This document shows positions 1-11,153 of a stretch of DNA of 64,000 nt, one piece after another; the first letter of the stretch is position 1; each line of letters begins with the position of its first letter. The notes under the pieces are model-generated. The model saw only the letters and a list, made by a program, of their open reading frames with translations. It was not told the DNA's origin and searched no databases. The DNA is taken from the NCBI GenBank assembly GCA_024180945.1, contig JAKSGN010000003.1, positions 992,001 to 1,056,000 of the forward strand, read 5' to 3'. The stretch comes from Macrophomina tecta (taxonomy: Eukaryota > Ascomycota > Dothideomycetes > Botryosphaeriales > Botryosphaeriaceae). The translations under genes were made by a program, and so were the position numbers.

Positions 1-577
1 ATCGCTCCTGGTTGTAGGCAACAGACCCATCTTGTTGACTTTCCAGATTCCAAGCGCAAGTGCAAGACAGTTCGTGGCGATGAAAACGAGCTTAACTCCA
101 AGGAGGCGCGACGAAGTGCCGGGGGTCTCGAAATTGGCGAAGGTGCGGTTTATGTTGAGTACGGCGTTGATGGGGTTCTTGAACAGAGTGAAGACCATGA
201 AGATGGAGAATATCTGTAGCGAGTTGCCGGTCATGTACATGCCTGAGCAGTTGTTAGCTTGGGTGTGCTATGGATGAGGACAGTTAGTCCTTCAGTAGGG
301 ACGCACCAAAGGCGTTCATAGGCAGCTGCTTGGCCGGGGCGATGGCAAGCTCCCAGGCCTTCTTCAGCTTCAGGGTATCCATCTCTTCCGTCGAAGGGGC
401 CTTGCGGGCAGAAGGCTGCGCGGCTTTGGTGTTCTTGCTCTGCTGCTGCCTCTGAGGCGTGGTGTAGCCTGGCGGGTCGGGGATGGTGGACTTGTTCGGC
501 TGGGATGCGGGAGCAGAGCTAAGGTCCACGACCCAGCGGGGCGGCGGCGGAGGAGGAGGAGTGTGCACGACGGACAT
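1..577 (-). CDS. EMC4: ER membrane protein complex subunit 4 (3' end outside window)
   Basis: EMC4 is a subunit of the ER membrane insertase (EMC), which inserts and stabilises multi-pass and tail-anchored proteins. Two exons are read on the minus strand: 577-307 and 242 to beyond 1, with a 64-nt intron (GTGCGT...CTCAG). About 171 codons are visible. After a proline-rich N-terminus, exon 1 ends in the family signature KKAWELAIAPAKQLPMNAF. Exon 2 carries MYMTGNSLQIFSIFMV, the first membrane segment, and then VFIATNCLALALGIWKVNKM, the second segment with the conserved KMGLLPT end. EMC4 is usually about 180-190 aa, so only the last few residues and the stop are missing. The start at MSVV (577) is chosen because upstream in-frame codons are low complexity. 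It is divergent from the AP-2 beta gene, 406 bp away. Confidence 0.9.
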
Positions 578-983
578 GGCTGCGATGGAGTCGCACGTGG
601 GCAGCGATGGTGGTGTTGACTGCGTGCAGATGCGGGCAGCGGAAGAGCTGCGGCAAGGGAACGGGGCGGAAGTTGGCACGGAAGAGCCAGGGTGCTCCGG
701 CGGCCGAGGGCCCCTTCTCGCGCTGGAACATCATCATCTCGCCGCTGCACCTCCGTCGCGTCCTCGTCAACTTCTCTCGCTCGACTCTTCTTCGCTCCCG
801 GCCTCGCGCGCACATCTTGCCCCTCGAGGAATGGCCGGCGTGGTCACGCAGCTCCTCCGATAACAACATACACGTGGGCGCGGCACACTTTCCCGGCCAT
901 CGATCCGGATTGGAGGGGGAAAGGGACAAGCTTGGAGGGGAGCACATGCATGTAGAGCCACACCTCTGGGCACAACCGCAGCA
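578..983. promoter_or_regulatory. Divergent promoter, EMC4 / AP-2 beta
   Basis: This 406-bp spacer lies between two genes transcribed away from each other and must hold both 5' regions. It has C/T-rich stretches around 715-800 but no clear TATA box. ORFs crossing it are low-complexity shadows. Confidence 0.6.
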
Positions 984-3539
984 ATGAGTTCGGGCGGGCA
1001 GGATGCGAAGCTCTTCGCCAGGGTACGTCTCTCTCCACCCGCCATATCGCCGTCCATCCCAACTGCTCTGCGCCCACCTCCAACGCCCCGCTCTGCGCCC
1101 ACCCGTCTGCGCGCCGCTCCAGCCTTGCCCATGCTGGCGCTGCCCTCATGTTCTCCGCAGCTATCATGTTCATGCCCGCCTTCGCCTATGACTACCCACA
1201 CTTACATTACCTGCGTTCTCCACAGGGCAAGGTCGCCGAGTTGCGCCTGGAGCTCCAGTCCGGCGGCAAGAAAGACAAGAACCATTCGGCCAAGAAGATC
1301 GCGCTGAAGAAGATCGTCGCGAACATGACCATGAGCAACAACGATATGGTTGCTCTTTTCCCCGACATCGTCAACTGCATGAACATTCCGAGTCTCGAGA
1401 TCAAGAAGATGTCAGTGCACACGGAAGCCCGGATGGAGGAAGTGTTGGAAAAATTGTGGCGCTGACTGGATTGCACAGGTGCTTCTTGTACCTGGTCAAC
1501 TATGCGCGCATAAAACCCGAGGTTGCGCTCAAAGCGCTGCCCATCATCGTCAATGTGAGCTGCTCAAGCTGTGTACATTGATCGCGCGCGCTGATCCTAG
1601 CTCTAGGACATGGAAGACAACAATCCTCTCGTGCGCGCGCTGGCCCTCCGGACCATATCCTACATACATGTCCGGGAATTTGTAGAAGCTACGGTGAATC
1701 CACTGAAGCAACTGCTGAAAGACGGAGACCCGTACGTGCGAAAGACGGCAGCATTTTGCGTTGCGAAGCTTTATGATCACGACAAACACCTCGTCGAGCA
1801 TTCTGACCTCATCGACCGTTTAAACAGCATGCTGAGGGATGAAAATCCAACGGTCATCTCCAGCGCTCTAGCAGCTCTTATGGACATTTGGGAAAGAAGC
1901 GAGAGTATCAAACTCACCATTGACTATGCGAGCGCTTCCAAGATTGTGCAGATTTTGCCTGACTGTTCAGAGTATGTTTTCGTTCTCTGCATATCCGAGC
2001 TTGGATGCTGACTGGTAACAGATGGGGGCAAACATATATTCTCGAAGCCATGATGAACTATGTCCCACAGGACACAGCAGAAGCCGCACTTCTCGCCGAA
2101 AGAATTGCACCGAGATTATCACATTCGAACTCCGCCGTTGTGCTCACATGCATCAGAGTTATCCTCTATCTTATGAACTACATATCCGACCAGAAAGTCA
2201 TCACCTCCCTGTGTAATAAACTTTCTCCCCCACTTGTCACCCTTCTCTCCAAGGGCCCCGAAATTCAATATCTTGCCCTCCGCAACGCCCTCCTAATCCT
2301 GCAACGCCGGCCTGAAGTCCTCCGCAACGACATCCGCGTGTTCTTCTGCAAATACAACGATCCCATCTACGTCAAGGTGACGAAACTGGAGTTAATTTTT
2401 ATGCTTGCCACCGAGCGCAACATCAAGGAGGTGTTGACCGAGTTGAGAGAGTAAGTGTAGACTTACATCTTCCGCCATGGCAGGGCTAAGTGTTTCCCAG
2501 ATACGCCACCGAAATCGACGTGGACTTCGTACGCAAGTCTGTACGAGCTATCGGAAAACTTGCCATCAAGATCGAACCAGCCGCAAGGCTATGCATCAAC
2601 ACGCTCTTGGAGCTGGTTGCAACGAAGGTCTCATACATCGTCCAGGAAGCCACTGTGGTCATCAGGAACATCTTCCGCAAATACCCCAACCAATATGAGT
2701 CCATCATTTCCACGCTGTGCGAGAATTTGGATTCTCTGGACGAACCAGAGGCCAAAGCAGCCATGATCTGGGTCATCGGGCAGTACGCAGACCGCATCGA
2801 CAACTCCGATGTCCTTCTCGACGACTTCCTCTACACGTTCGCCGAAGAACCGCACGAAGTGCAACTAGCCCTGCTCACCGCAACCGTGAAGCTTTTCATC
2901 CAACGCCCGACCAAAGGCCAGGACCTCGTCCCCAAGGTCCTCCGCTGGGCAACTGAAGAGACCGACAACCCAGACCTCCGCGACCGCGGCTACATGTACT
3001 GGCGCTTGCTCTCGTCAGACCCGGCCACGGCCAAAAAGGTCGTCATGGGCGACAAGCCGGCCATCACGGCCGAATCGGAGAAGCTGGACCCCGCGACGCT
3101 GGAGGAGATGTGCCTCAACGTCGGCACGCTCGCCACCGTCTATCTCAAGCCCGTCAACCAAGTGTTCCGCTCGGCCCGCCAGCGCCGCCTGCAGGACTCA
3201 CCCGCTCTGCAGCGCCACACGTTACCGACCGTCCAGGCCGCCGCCAACGCTGCCAAGCAGCGCAGTCAGACGATGCCGCCGCCACTCGACACATCGAGCG
3301 CGGCGGGGGCAACGGCCAACGGGAACATGGCCAGCGCCGTCGATGCCGCCGATCTCTACTTCGCCGGCGTGGGCAGCCAACAGATGGCCAATCTGAGCAT
3401 TGCAAACGGCAGCGGCTTCGGCGGCAACAGCCCCGTTACTGGCGCCCAAAGCAATATGTACGTCGTCAACCAGAACCAGCCGCAACAGGTCTATCAGCCC
3501 ACCGTCGGCCCTGGGAACGGCGACTTGCTGTTGCTGTAA
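984..3539 (+). CDS. APL1: AP-2 adaptor complex beta subunit (beta-adaptin)
   Basis: This is the large beta chain of an adaptor complex, which sorts cargo into endocytic vesicles at the plasma membrane. Six exons are joined: 984-1022, 1226-1410, 1479-1554, 1607-1971, 2022-2450, 2501-3539 (710 aa). All joins keep frame and rebuild continuous adaptin sequence. The adaptin N-terminal alpha-solenoid trunk covers about residues 14-580, with motifs such as [39 protein letters not shown] and [20 protein letters not shown]. The last 130 residues are Gln/Asn/Ala/Ser-rich and disordered, and no appendage (ear) domain follows. The N-terminus ([23 protein letters not shown]) fits AP-2 beta of filamentous fungi better than AP-1 beta, which starts with a different basic segment. 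That paralogue choice rests on remembered family patterns, so AP-1 beta remains possible. Exon 1 codes only 13 residues and is followed by a 203-nt intron. Confidence 0.9.
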
Positions 3540-4607
3540 ATCGAATGAGTGCCGCTGGTTTGTAGGGGTTCAACTCACGTGTGTAGGATAATTTTGACGT
3601 GGCGGCGTTACTTTTTTTTTTCTTTTTCTTTTCTTGAGAGAAGAAACAGGGTTTGGCTGACAGGGGTGTTGAAGAAGAGCCCGCCCACTGGCGCCTGATG
3701 GAAGCGATGGGCGTCCGAGGCTGGCCGGTGATTGGGCGCGCGAAAAGGGTTTTGGAAGGGGGCAGCCTTCTTTCTTTTCTTCTTGCGAACTATCTTGGGT
3801 TTGAAGCCTAGGCATCATTTCTTTTTTTTTTTTTTCCCTTCGCGATTCTCACATCCTAGTTACATGAATTGACCCCTTTTATTTTTCTTACTATACTTTT
3901 CCGGGTTCCGGTCAATGAATAGGCTCTTTATTGATTATGGTATAGATATCAATGTAAAGGCTCTTCTTCCTTTTTGGCCTTCACCCATCAGCTACGAAGA
4001 CTTCGAACAGCATTTGTTTTCCGGACCAAGGCAATGAAATAAAAGGAAATTTTGCTACAGATTCTGGGGGTATCTCGTATTTACAGTAAGGAAAACGAAA
4101 AGTCAAAAACTGGACAGGTGATGTCGGGGTATATTTACAGCCGTGAAAAGGGGGTAGAGGAAGTCAGAGTCAAGGTAGCAGCCATCACCCCATCCGGGCA
4201 AGTATCACAAAAACCAATCGGAAAACGCATCTGAGCCGTTCCCCATTTCCATAATCCGTCCCAGGCAGCAAAGGATAAGCACTGAGCAAAATCAAACCAT
4301 TCAGAGCAATCGACAGCCACTCATTACCCCATTTGTCAGGCAAGGCTGAAACTCGCACAGCAATCTACGCCAGCGAATAGCAACGCGTCCTGTCGCAGCA
4401 TCGAAGGGGAAGGTGAAACAGGATAGTGAAGGGGTGCTTGCGCGCGGTCAGGTGGTCAAAACATGAAGGGGCTGGTTTGAGGGAGCCAAGGGACAAGCAC
4501 CAAGGACACTAAGGGAAGACAAAAAGAAAAAGAAAAGATAAAAATTGACAGGGGGTTGTAGGGCCCCTGCAAACATACGAGTGAACCAGGCAGTTTTGCT
4601 GCCCAGT
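3540..4607. other. Intergenic, convergent 3' ends
   Basis: This 1.07-kb spacer separates the 3' ends of the AP-2 beta gene and the minus-strand gene starting at 4608. It is rich in T runs (about 3610-3635 and 3821-3836) and has an AATAAA-like string near 4036, suiting cleavage and polyadenylation. No protein gene was recognised. Confidence 0.6.
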
Positions 4608-6581
4608 TCAGACTCCGTAATATCCACCTTCGGGACGTGGGCGCTGAGCGTGCGAGGAGGAAGGCCGCCTGCTACGTCGACCTCCTCCTCCGCCCCCTCG
4701 CGCCTCGTGAATGACCCTCTGGCCCCTCTCCCAACCAGACTCGCCTGTGGGCACACCACCGTGAGCTACTACAGGCCTGCTGCTGCCCACACCGGTACCG
4801 CGCATGCCCAGGCGAGGATTGTAGAAATCGCCGGCATGCGGGGCACTGCCGTTGAGCATGTCGTAAGTGTACGCGTCGTACTGGCCTTCAACCAGGCGTT
4901 CGCGCCGCTCGCGGTCTTTCCTGTCCGCCAGGCGTGCTTCTGCGCGCGCTATGTCGGCCTGCGCGTCGGCAATCTGGGAGGCAAGCATGGCGTCAGTATT
5001 AGTGCGTTCGCGCTCCATCTGCGCCCTCTCGAATGCGTAGAGGCGGCGGCGCTCGGCGTCTTCGTCATATGGAGCGTTGAAACCGGAGCTGGAGCTGGTG
5101 CCGGTGGTGGCGTTGGCGGAAGAGGAAGAAGTAGAGGAGACATTTTCGAAGCGAACATTCGTCGGACGACCAGGAAGTCGCTGGCCGCTGCCGCCTGTGG
5201 TGTTGCTGCGGTGAGGCATGGAGGAAGCGGCGGCGTGAGACCCATGGCGGTCGCGTGTGGACTGTCGGTTGACGCTCGAGGTCTCGGTGCGCTTCAGTTC
5301 AGCTAGGTGGCGACGACCCTCTTCTAGCTGAGTCTGCCAGTCGTCGTCACCTGAACTCTGATCTGGGGCGGCATCGTCGACTGTAGGGTTGTGGCGCTCA
5401 TCTGGATGGAGGCTGGATTGCTGTTGTTGGAGGCGACGGCGTCCCTCCTCTAGCTGCGTCTCCCAGTCGGCGCTTATTCTCTGCTCTCGGTTCATTCTCC
5501 TTCCTTCTTCGCGGCGCTGCTCGCGGTTCCTGTGGTAGTTTGCCCAATATTCATCCGCTTGTCGCTCTTGACGAAGTCTGGCACGCCCTTCTGCCCGTTC
5601 ACGTTCGATGCGAGCTTGGCGATCCTCTTCGGTCTCTGGGGGATGGGCAGAGTCGTCACCCATGCGGAGGTTATTCAGAGACGCTGAAAGCTTTTCAGCG
5701 AATTCGCGATCGCTCGCCACTTGAGCCGCATCAGAAGATGTGTGGTGAGATATGTTTGTAAGGCGCGACGGAGCAGCTGAAGCTGTCCTATATTCGGAGC
5801 TGTGGGAGGACTGAGTAACGATTGGTGGAGGTCTACGGGCTCGTCGGCGACCAGATTCTTCAGGGGAAGGTGGGTCAGCAGGGGCCGGAGGTGCCGGAGG
5901 GCGTGGCGGGCCAGGAGGTCCCATTGGAGGGTCAGCCCGGGCTTGAAGGCTTGAAGTATGGAGGTCAGCATGTGGCTGGGAGCTGAGCCAGTGCACCTCC
6001 TCTCTTCCTCGTGAGTCCGGCGTTGTCGGAGTCCTTGCAGTTGTCGAATAAGACATCGCTGGTTTTGTCGGCATCGTTGCGCTGTAACTCCGTTGATGCG
6101 AATGCTGGTGTGACAGACCGTCGTGAGGCGAGATAGGTGCAGGGGAGAAGCTCCTGATACTCGATGATGAGGTAGCTTCCGAGTTAGCGGAGCTTCCGTG
6201 ATACGCTTTCACTCTTTCCTTTTTCTTCTCTTTCTTGGAGCCGAAGTTGAAGTAGATTCTGCCCAAGGAGCCACTCTTGCGGTGACTCTTGGGTGAGGGC
6301 TGTGGTCTGGAAGCACTACTGCTCGGCCGAACCTCGACGATGGTAGCTTCGTTTACTGGAGTGGGCGGGAAGCTCTCGGTAGCAGGCGACGAGGACTCGT
6401 CGACGTAGCGGACGTTGGGGGGATGGAGAGAGTGGCCGGCTCCTGGCATGGTGCGTTCCTCGTATATCACTTGACGGCAAGCTTTGCCAGTGCCTGCTAG
6501 TAGGCAGCGGCTCTTGACGTGCTCGAACGTCTCTTTCTTGCCGTTGGGCTGGATGTAGGTGCGTTGCTCGATAACGCACAT
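4608..6581 (-). CDS. Conserved fungal low-complexity protein, unknown function
   Basis: Single-exon gene of 657 aa; I do not recognise a named family. The start at 6581 (MCVIEQRTYIQPNGKKETF) is preferred over an upstream in-frame ATG at 6647. Short Cys-containing N-termini of the form MC(V/I)xExxTYxxPDG occur in many uncharacterised fungal proteins. The N-terminus has cysteines in SRCLLAGTGKAC. The middle is Ser/Pro-rich, then comes a highly charged helical part with many Arg/Glu/Gln and two copies of a D-W-(E/Q)-T-Q-L-E-E-G-R-R motif, likely coiled coil. The C-terminus is Gly/Arg-rich (RGGGGGGRRSRR), like RNA-binding RGG tails. No membrane segment or enzyme motif is seen. A 253-codon antisense ORF over its 3' part is a shadow. 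That the gene is real is fairly sure; its role is not known. Confidence 0.75.
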   Translation of the reverse strand: MCVIEQRTYIQPNGKKETFEHVKSRCLLAGTGKACRQVIYEERTMPGAGHSLHPPNVRYVDESSSPATESFPPTPVNEATIVEVRPSSSASRPQPSPKSHRKSGSLGRIYFNFGSKKEKKKERVKAYHGSSANSEATSSSSIRSFSPAPISPHDGLSHQHSHQRSYSATMPTKPAMSYSTTARTPTTPDSRGREEVHWLSSQPHADLHTSSLQARADPPMGPPGPPRPPAPPAPADPPSPEESGRRRARRPPPIVTQSSHSSEYRTASAAPSRLTNISHHTSSDAAQVASDREFAEKLSASLNNLRMGDDSAHPPETEEDRQARIERERAEGRARLRQERQADEYWANYHRNREQRREEGRRMNREQRISADWETQLEEGRRRLQQQQSSLHPDERHNPTVDDAAPDQSSGDDDWQTQLEEGRRHLAELKRTETSSVNRQSTRDRHGSHAAASSMPHRSNTTGGSGQRLPGRPTNVRFENVSSTSSSSANATTGTSSSSGFNAPYDEDAERRRLYAFERAQMERERTNTDAMLASQIADAQADIARAEARLADRKDRERRERLVEGQYDAYTYDMLNGSAPHAGDFYNPRLGMRGTGVGSSRPVVAHGGVPTGESGWERGQRVIHEARGGGGGGRRSRRPSSSHAQRPRPEGGYYGV

Positions 6582-9500
6582 GTCCGCGAAGGGTGCGGAG
6601 ACAGATGGATGACTTGGCTGGCACAGGAAGCAGCCTCCACCGACCAAGTCGGGGAGAAGGCTGGATGGTAAAAGCTATATGGTATTCTCGTCTGGGTAGG
6701 AATGCTCTGCTGGACTGAGGATGGTTCCGTGGGGAACTGGCTGGAAGTGTCGCAGAGACAGGAACAGGAAGGCGATGGAGAGGACGGGTATGCAGCCAGG
6801 GCCGGGAAAAAGACAAGCTACGGGAGCTCAGGAACAAAGAGTCATTTAGGAATAGCGCGTGAACAAGATAGATGAGGTGAAGAAGTAGCGGCAGGTGACT
6901 TTTGTCGAAGTGAAACAGTTACAGGTGATATAAAGCGAAGCCCACGAGCACGGAGGTCTCAGAGAGGGCTTTCACTTCGGACAAGGGCAAAAAATAAGGC
7001 GCTGGCGCATGCGAGTCACCGAGGATTGCAGCAAGGCTGAGAAAAGCGAACGAGTGATGAAGAGAGGGAAAGGGCCTGGCAGCCTGGGGTGTGGTTTTAA
7101 CTAGCGTGGTTGAGGGTCGCTGCCTGGCCCAGGACGACAGCAGAGGACTGGACTTTACATTACACAAAGTGCACCGCCAGCGCCGTCGGAGTTTGGATGC
7201 GAGCGCATCATCGGCAGGTAGGGGCCGCGAAATTCGACTCCGGCGGCCATGTCTGGGTTCTGGGGTCGCGAGACGGGCGGAGGTTGCGCGTGCTGCGCCT
7301 CGCACCCTGTCAGCACCGGGCCCGTCGCACCGTTCCTGATGATCGCATGGGTCGAGGTAACGGCATGCCAGAGGTGACGTCCTGGGCGGGCGGGCTGTGC
7401 GGCGGCGATAGGGTCGAGGGCGCTGCGACGCGAGCGGTGGAGTGGGCCATGGCGCAACGGCCTGGAACGGGAGTTGGACCTGCAGACGACGCAAGTCGAG
7501 CAGCTCCCAAGCAGCAGGAAGCGGAACGGGCCTGCAGCGGGTGACAGCAGCAGCAGGCCTGCGGGCTGGCAGCTGAGTGGTGGTGGAGGCGCAAGCGAAG
7601 ATCGAGGGGCTGCGCGTGCTCGAAGCTTGGGAGCTGATGTCAGACCCAGTGACGGCGCGACTGGGACGAGACGGGCGCTGGTGAGTGCCGGCCGGGGGGT
7701 GCTGGCTGGCGCCTGTGCACGGCGGGAGCGTCTGTCCGCCGATGCTGTGTCTCTCGCTGTTTGCTCTGCAGCGCTGCTCCGGAGGGGGATGCTCGAGTCT
7801 GCCTTGCCGCCTTCGTGAGGGACGGATAGGTCATGTGCCTGCTCTGCTCTGTCCAGCCGGCAGCATGGCGCCTTCCGCGCCCACAACACCCGCCGACTCA
7901 CCCTCCGCCCTCCTCTCGCCCGCTCACTCCCCTCCAGCCCTTTCGACAACCAAAAAAAAAAAATAATAAAGAGCAAACATCTGCTTCACCGCAATTCGTC
8001 GGCCTTGCGCTGCCTCCACATCAGCCACTGGCGCGACGGCGTGGCTGCCGAATCAGGCAGGGAGACCTACACAGCCCATGGCAGCCACCAGCCACACCTC
8101 CCATGTCCGCACACCCTCCGTCCCCGACTATTATTACCTGTAACCGCCCCCAAAGCTACGCCGCTCATCCGCTTGCTCTTTTGTTTCTCTTTCTCTCCCC
8201 TCGTCTCCCCACCCTGAGACAGCCACAGATGCCTCAAATGACCAGGTTTTGCCCGAACCGCTCCGCCCACCTTCCCGTCTCACAATCCTCACCGCACCCT
8301 GTCCGCATCCATCCCAGTTGCCCGCCTTCTGCAAAGCCCAAAGCAAAAATTTCTGCATTCGCATGCGACCCGCCTCCTCATCTGTTTGTTTTGCCTTGTT
8401 GTCAGCCTTTCCTACGTTGAAAATGTACGCGCGGCCAGACATGCATCTTCACCATCAACCTTCGCCCGTCGTGTCAGCGCTCTTTAATTTTTAGCTCACA
8501 AATGACGAAGTCTGAACCGTCCCTGCAGCTTAGCCCCCAACCTCTCCCATTCTCCCTGTCCCAACTGGCTGACTTCCCTGATCGGATGCCAGCTCTGAGC
8601 ATGGCTGACACTCACCAAATCGGGCGTGAACAGCCGCGCGAGCCGCGCCGTGTCTTGCGTCCCTTCACTCGTAACTTGACGTGCGAACAACTAGGCTAGC
8701 TCTGAGATCACCGTACGCAAACTTGGCTAGTATAATGTAAGGAGTGCCGTAGCGTCTTTCATCTAGATGGAAGAATCACTGTCGAAGCAAATAGCCCTCT
8801 GTCACCACCAACAATATCAGCGACACTACCCGGCCGAGTAGTGCTGCGTGTGCATTCTCTTTGCCTCAACCCCGGCCTGAAAGCTGCTGAGCAACCATTC
8901 TCCAGCGAACACTGCCCTCTGTCCTCCTCTCAACTGCACTACTGGTCGGTGCCCATTCAATAGTGACGCCTCTTATTAAGCCCCGTCAATAATCACCTAG
9001 AGAGCAGCCCAAACACTTCCGGACTGATTGCTCCTCTGATTTCCTGTGGCCTGCACACCACCATTCCGTCTTTCTTCCAGGTGTACTGACGGGAAAATCC
9101 AACCAATCAGCACACCCAGCCGCCCACCCACCCACGCATCTGCCTAGTCTGTTCGTCAGTCGACCACGCCATTCACTACTGTCACTGCCCTTCTCTCCCT
9201 ATCCCTCTTCCGTGACACATCGACCGCTGTGCCCCGCTTAATCCATCTCACCTTCCGCCCTTATACCCTTGACATACACTAACCACCCATTCGGGACCTC
9301 GCGGCAGGGCCTGCCTGCCAGTCTCTTGTCATACTCCAAAGCACACGGCTCACCACCACACACTTCCCTTAACAAACACTGACACCCATATCATCAACTG
9401 AGCAAAGATCGTTTTGTCACCCATGCGCCACGATCTAAAGCAGTGACCTGCGTGCAAAATGTACCCTGTGCTTCTCTCCAATCCTCTTTACGCAAGTGTG

Positions 9501-9782
9501 CAGCATACCCACACCTCCCGCAAAACCACAACCGAACTGCTGCCCCCCCCCCCCTTTTTTCCCACCATCTGTCAGACCGGTCAAAGAAGGCAAACATTGC
9601 CCCTCCCTTCTCCCCTCCTCATCATCCTCCTCTTTGCACCCATCGCCTTCCTGTCCGCCAGCCCGCCCTCGTCTGCATGCGTCATCGAGACCCCAAAAAG
9701 CACACACAAGCCGTATCAGCGCGACCGAGCCCGAGCCCAAGTCCATCACGGCGGCACAAAAATCCGGCCTCGAGGCTCGGCC

Positions 9783-9900
9783 TTTTTTTTTTTTTTTTTT
9801 TACTTTTTTTGGGCGCAGCCTTAATGGCGGGGCACGCCACGCACGCCCGCACGCAGGCGTGCATGCCAAAAAAAAAAGCAAATACAAAAAGAAAAAAAAA
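9783..9900. repeat. T-run / palindrome / A-run hairpin-like element
   Basis: A run of 19 T (9783-9801) and one of 7 T (9804-9810) are followed by a GC-rich core holding a perfect 6-bp palindrome with a 2-nt loop (GCACGC-ag-GCGTGC, 9849-9862). A-rich arms follow (A10 at 9868-9877 and A9 at the end). The T and A arms could pair around the core. No flanking target-site duplication was noticed. Confidence 0.5.
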
Positions 9901-10324
9901 TAGCAGGCAACCATGGATCCTGCAGGATTCATCCATCCAACACCAGCCACTGTTAGCCACACCAGCCCGCACGGCCACAGCGATCCGTCTATTGTACGAT
10001 ACATCGGAAGCGCGCGATTTACCGCCGCTGCCGGCGCCCGCCTGAACGGCATGTGTATCGGACGGCCGTCCCGCTTGTTGTGGCTGTGGATGGTGGGGGC
10101 TGTTGTCATCAATGTGTGGCGTCGAGTGGCTTTTTCTTCCCTCCCTGGCGCAACGCATGGTGATGGTGAGGGAGATGCCCCAAGAGGCCGCCCGTATGTA
10201 GATACGTCAGTAGTGGCTGGAGAGAGGAAGGAAGCAGAGCGCTTGGGTGGGGGGGGTGGGGGGAGGCGCACTCATTCGACAAACTCGAGCCACTCCAGGT
10301 CTCGCTCCAACAACCATCGCTGTG

Positions 10325-10348
10325 CAGCAGCAGCAGCAGCAGCAGCAG
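10325..10348. repeat. (CAG)8 microsatellite
   Basis: Eight perfect CAG units. They lie in a stretch with no recognised gene, so this is probably a simple repeat and not a polyglutamine tract. Confidence 0.9.
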
Positions 10349-11153
10349 CTGTTGTGCAACAGGAGGCGGATGAAGCCGAACGACACCGACCCACAATGCG
10401 AATCTTAGCTCTGTCGCTACTAGTCCCCCTCTCGGGATCGGCATGACAAAGCGATTGCTCGTACTAGATGCATGTCTCGGGGAGCTGGCCCGCTGTTACC
10501 CGTTACGTCAGCGACTATGGGCGTCGTTCTTCTCATGGGCGACCCCTCGCTTTGCCCCGGCTTCACGAGACGAGACACCCATCAAACATCACTGCAAGAG
10601 AGCCTCAAATAGTAAGTCACTGATGTATATTCGGATGGATTGGAGGCCGTCATAGTAATTAATATTCCTGCCGTACTAACCCCTGGTCTATCGATACATC
10701 CTTCAGCCTAGAGGTCGGCGAGGAAGAAATAACCTTGTAGTACAGTGTCTCCTAAAGAAGTCCGCCAAATCAGAACCACCAACGCCGTCGCTCACAAGTT
10801 CCCTCTGTGACATAGGGAAAAGAAATAATGCCGCATTCCGCTCAGCGGGGAGAATCGGAAGGATGACCCAAGAGCACACTGGGAAAAAAGACACCAAGGC
10901 AGCAATGACCGATCGACTGGGTTATCGAAAGAACAACGGCCGTATGCCAGGACCAAGCTAACAGAAGGCCGCGGGGCGAACGGGAATCCTGGCGCTTCAG
11001 GCAACTGAGACAGTGCCCGAGGAATTATTCCCATCATCCGACCTTGTTGAAGCGGCTCCGGTCTTCTGGTCTGTCAATCATGCGATATCGCCCGAACGGC
11101 CCTCTTGCCAGAACCCCGCACGGTTGCCTTGTCCTTTAATCCTTCAGACTCCC

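Larger units (their letters stand above)
6582..11153. other. 4.6-kb gene-poor region with G-poor plus strand
   Basis: No ORF here resembles a known protein or shows a convincing exon chain. From about 8050 to 9780 the plus strand is depleted of G and rich in C and T, as in fungal leaders just upstream of coding starts, yet no gene follows. The region also holds a C12T6 run (9543-9560), a T19 run with a nearby palindrome and A runs (9783-9900), and a CAG repeat (10325-10348). It could contain the promoter of the gene to its left plus a non-coding transcript. That is inference. Confidence 0.5.

Noticed and set aside
4545..5306. 253-codon plus-strand ORF antisense to the 657-aa protein
   Set aside because: It lies mostly opposite a real gene and is Gly/Ala/Val-rich, as expected when the sense strand is Arg/Ala/Ser-rich. 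It has no domain.
7155..7976. 273-codon minus-strand ORF
   Set aside because: Composition is Arg/Ser/Ala/Pro-rich without structure, it crosses simple sequence, and several other frames are open over the same DNA, which is typical of GC-rich random sequence.
9435..10271. 278-codon minus-strand ORF
   Set aside because: It runs through the T19 and A-run simple sequences, giving Lys and Phe runs. No domain was seen.
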